Shown here: one piece after another, positions 63,589 through 64,000 of the stretch
Layout of the letters: each line of letters opens with the position of its first letter
Position numbering within the stretch: the stretch's first letter is position 1
From: Ascaris suum
Taxonomy: Eukaryota; Nematoda; Chromadorea; Rhabditida; Ascarididae
Assembly (NCBI GenBank): GCA_013433145.1
Contig: CM024188.1
Span: 3,877,001 to 3,941,000, forward strand
Direction of reading: 5' to 3'
DNA length: 64,000 nt
The notes under the pieces: generated by a model
Databases searched by the model: none
What the model was told of the DNA's origin: nothing
What the model saw: only the letters and a program-made list of their open reading frames with translations
Position numbers and translations under genes: made by a program

Positions 63589-64000
63589 ATGGGAGAGAAG
63601 AGCGGGAAAATTTGAGATCGCAAACTCTGCAGTTGTTTGTTTAACATAGATATGTGGCGTTGAAGCTCTCGAAGCATATTTCGAGAAGAAATGTTGTTAC
63701 GTGCACGGAAAAAAATACAGCCCAAGATTTGCTTATGTCTGAGATTTGTTGTTTTTCATAGGAAATTCTTAAAAGGTATGTGTCTATGATATAGAACAAT
63801 GCGACGATGCTGCTCTTATACTCATTAACTCGTTGAATCTCCTTGATTCCTTAGCCTGCTGACACCTGGACGAATATTGCAAGATATCATATGAGCTAAA
63901 CAAGTGAACACTTCAGTAGTGTCAAAACCGTTTGATTCTAATAATCATTGCATTCGATGACCGAGCGGAGTCGCTTAGAAACAACTCCGCATTAGCATGA

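Noticed and set aside
1..64000. tRNA, rRNA, SL RNA and CRISPR arrays
   Set aside because: No T-arm GGTTCGAAT-type box with a fitting fold was seen. There is no GGTTTAATTACCC leader sequence and there are no regularly spaced repeats.

Overview
This is eukaryotic DNA, most likely from a parasitic nematode, perhaps a clade V strongylid or hookworm-type worm. The coding sequence is AT-rich and split into small exons (about 50-290 bases) by introns of about 0.4-5 kb. The acceptors are short nematode-type TTTCAG/TTTTAG/TGCAG sites. Two genes begin 11-13 bases after a perfect acceptor, as SL trans-spliced worm genes do. One gene is a serpentine receptor of a nematode-specific type. Species is inferred, not shown. 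There are no operons of bacterial type, no tRNA or rRNA, and no CRISPR array. Most long open frames are chance or antisense.

Layout. 1-14974: mostly non-coding, with a candidate exon pair on + (8710-8874 and 9296-9333), a weak exon on - near 2494-2700 and a 94-codon frame on - at 10954-11235. 14986-25512 (+): a complete seven-exon Srx-like chemoreceptor GPCR of 338 residues. All exon phases match. 25513-30970: low-complexity and duplicated DNA, an orphan exon resembling TM5-TM6 of the nematode Sra-type receptors (26858-27035), and a GC-richer block (27.7-29.2 kb). 30972-39417 (+): pieces of what I read as a phosphotyrosine-binding (PTB/PID) domain gene, with at least one linking exon not found. 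A solo LTR of a retrotransposon lies inside its large intron (35535-35963). 58375-41430 (-): a complete eight-exon biogenic amine GPCR of about 449 residues, carrying the whole amine-binding signature. 62705-62935 (+): a candidate exon of an unrecognised gene, possibly closed by a short exon at 63560-63588.

Function. The two certain genes are seven-transmembrane receptors pointing towards each other: one of chemosensory type, one for a monoamine such as octopamine, tyramine, dopamine or serotonin. Nothing in the sequence shows that they act together. The PTB candidate would be an intracellular adaptor. I found no clear novel multi-gene system. The points most worth checking are the extracellular loop 3 of the amine receptor, the split PTB gene, the solo LTR, the dispersed G-rich tracts and the long frame inside intron 1 of the amine receptor.
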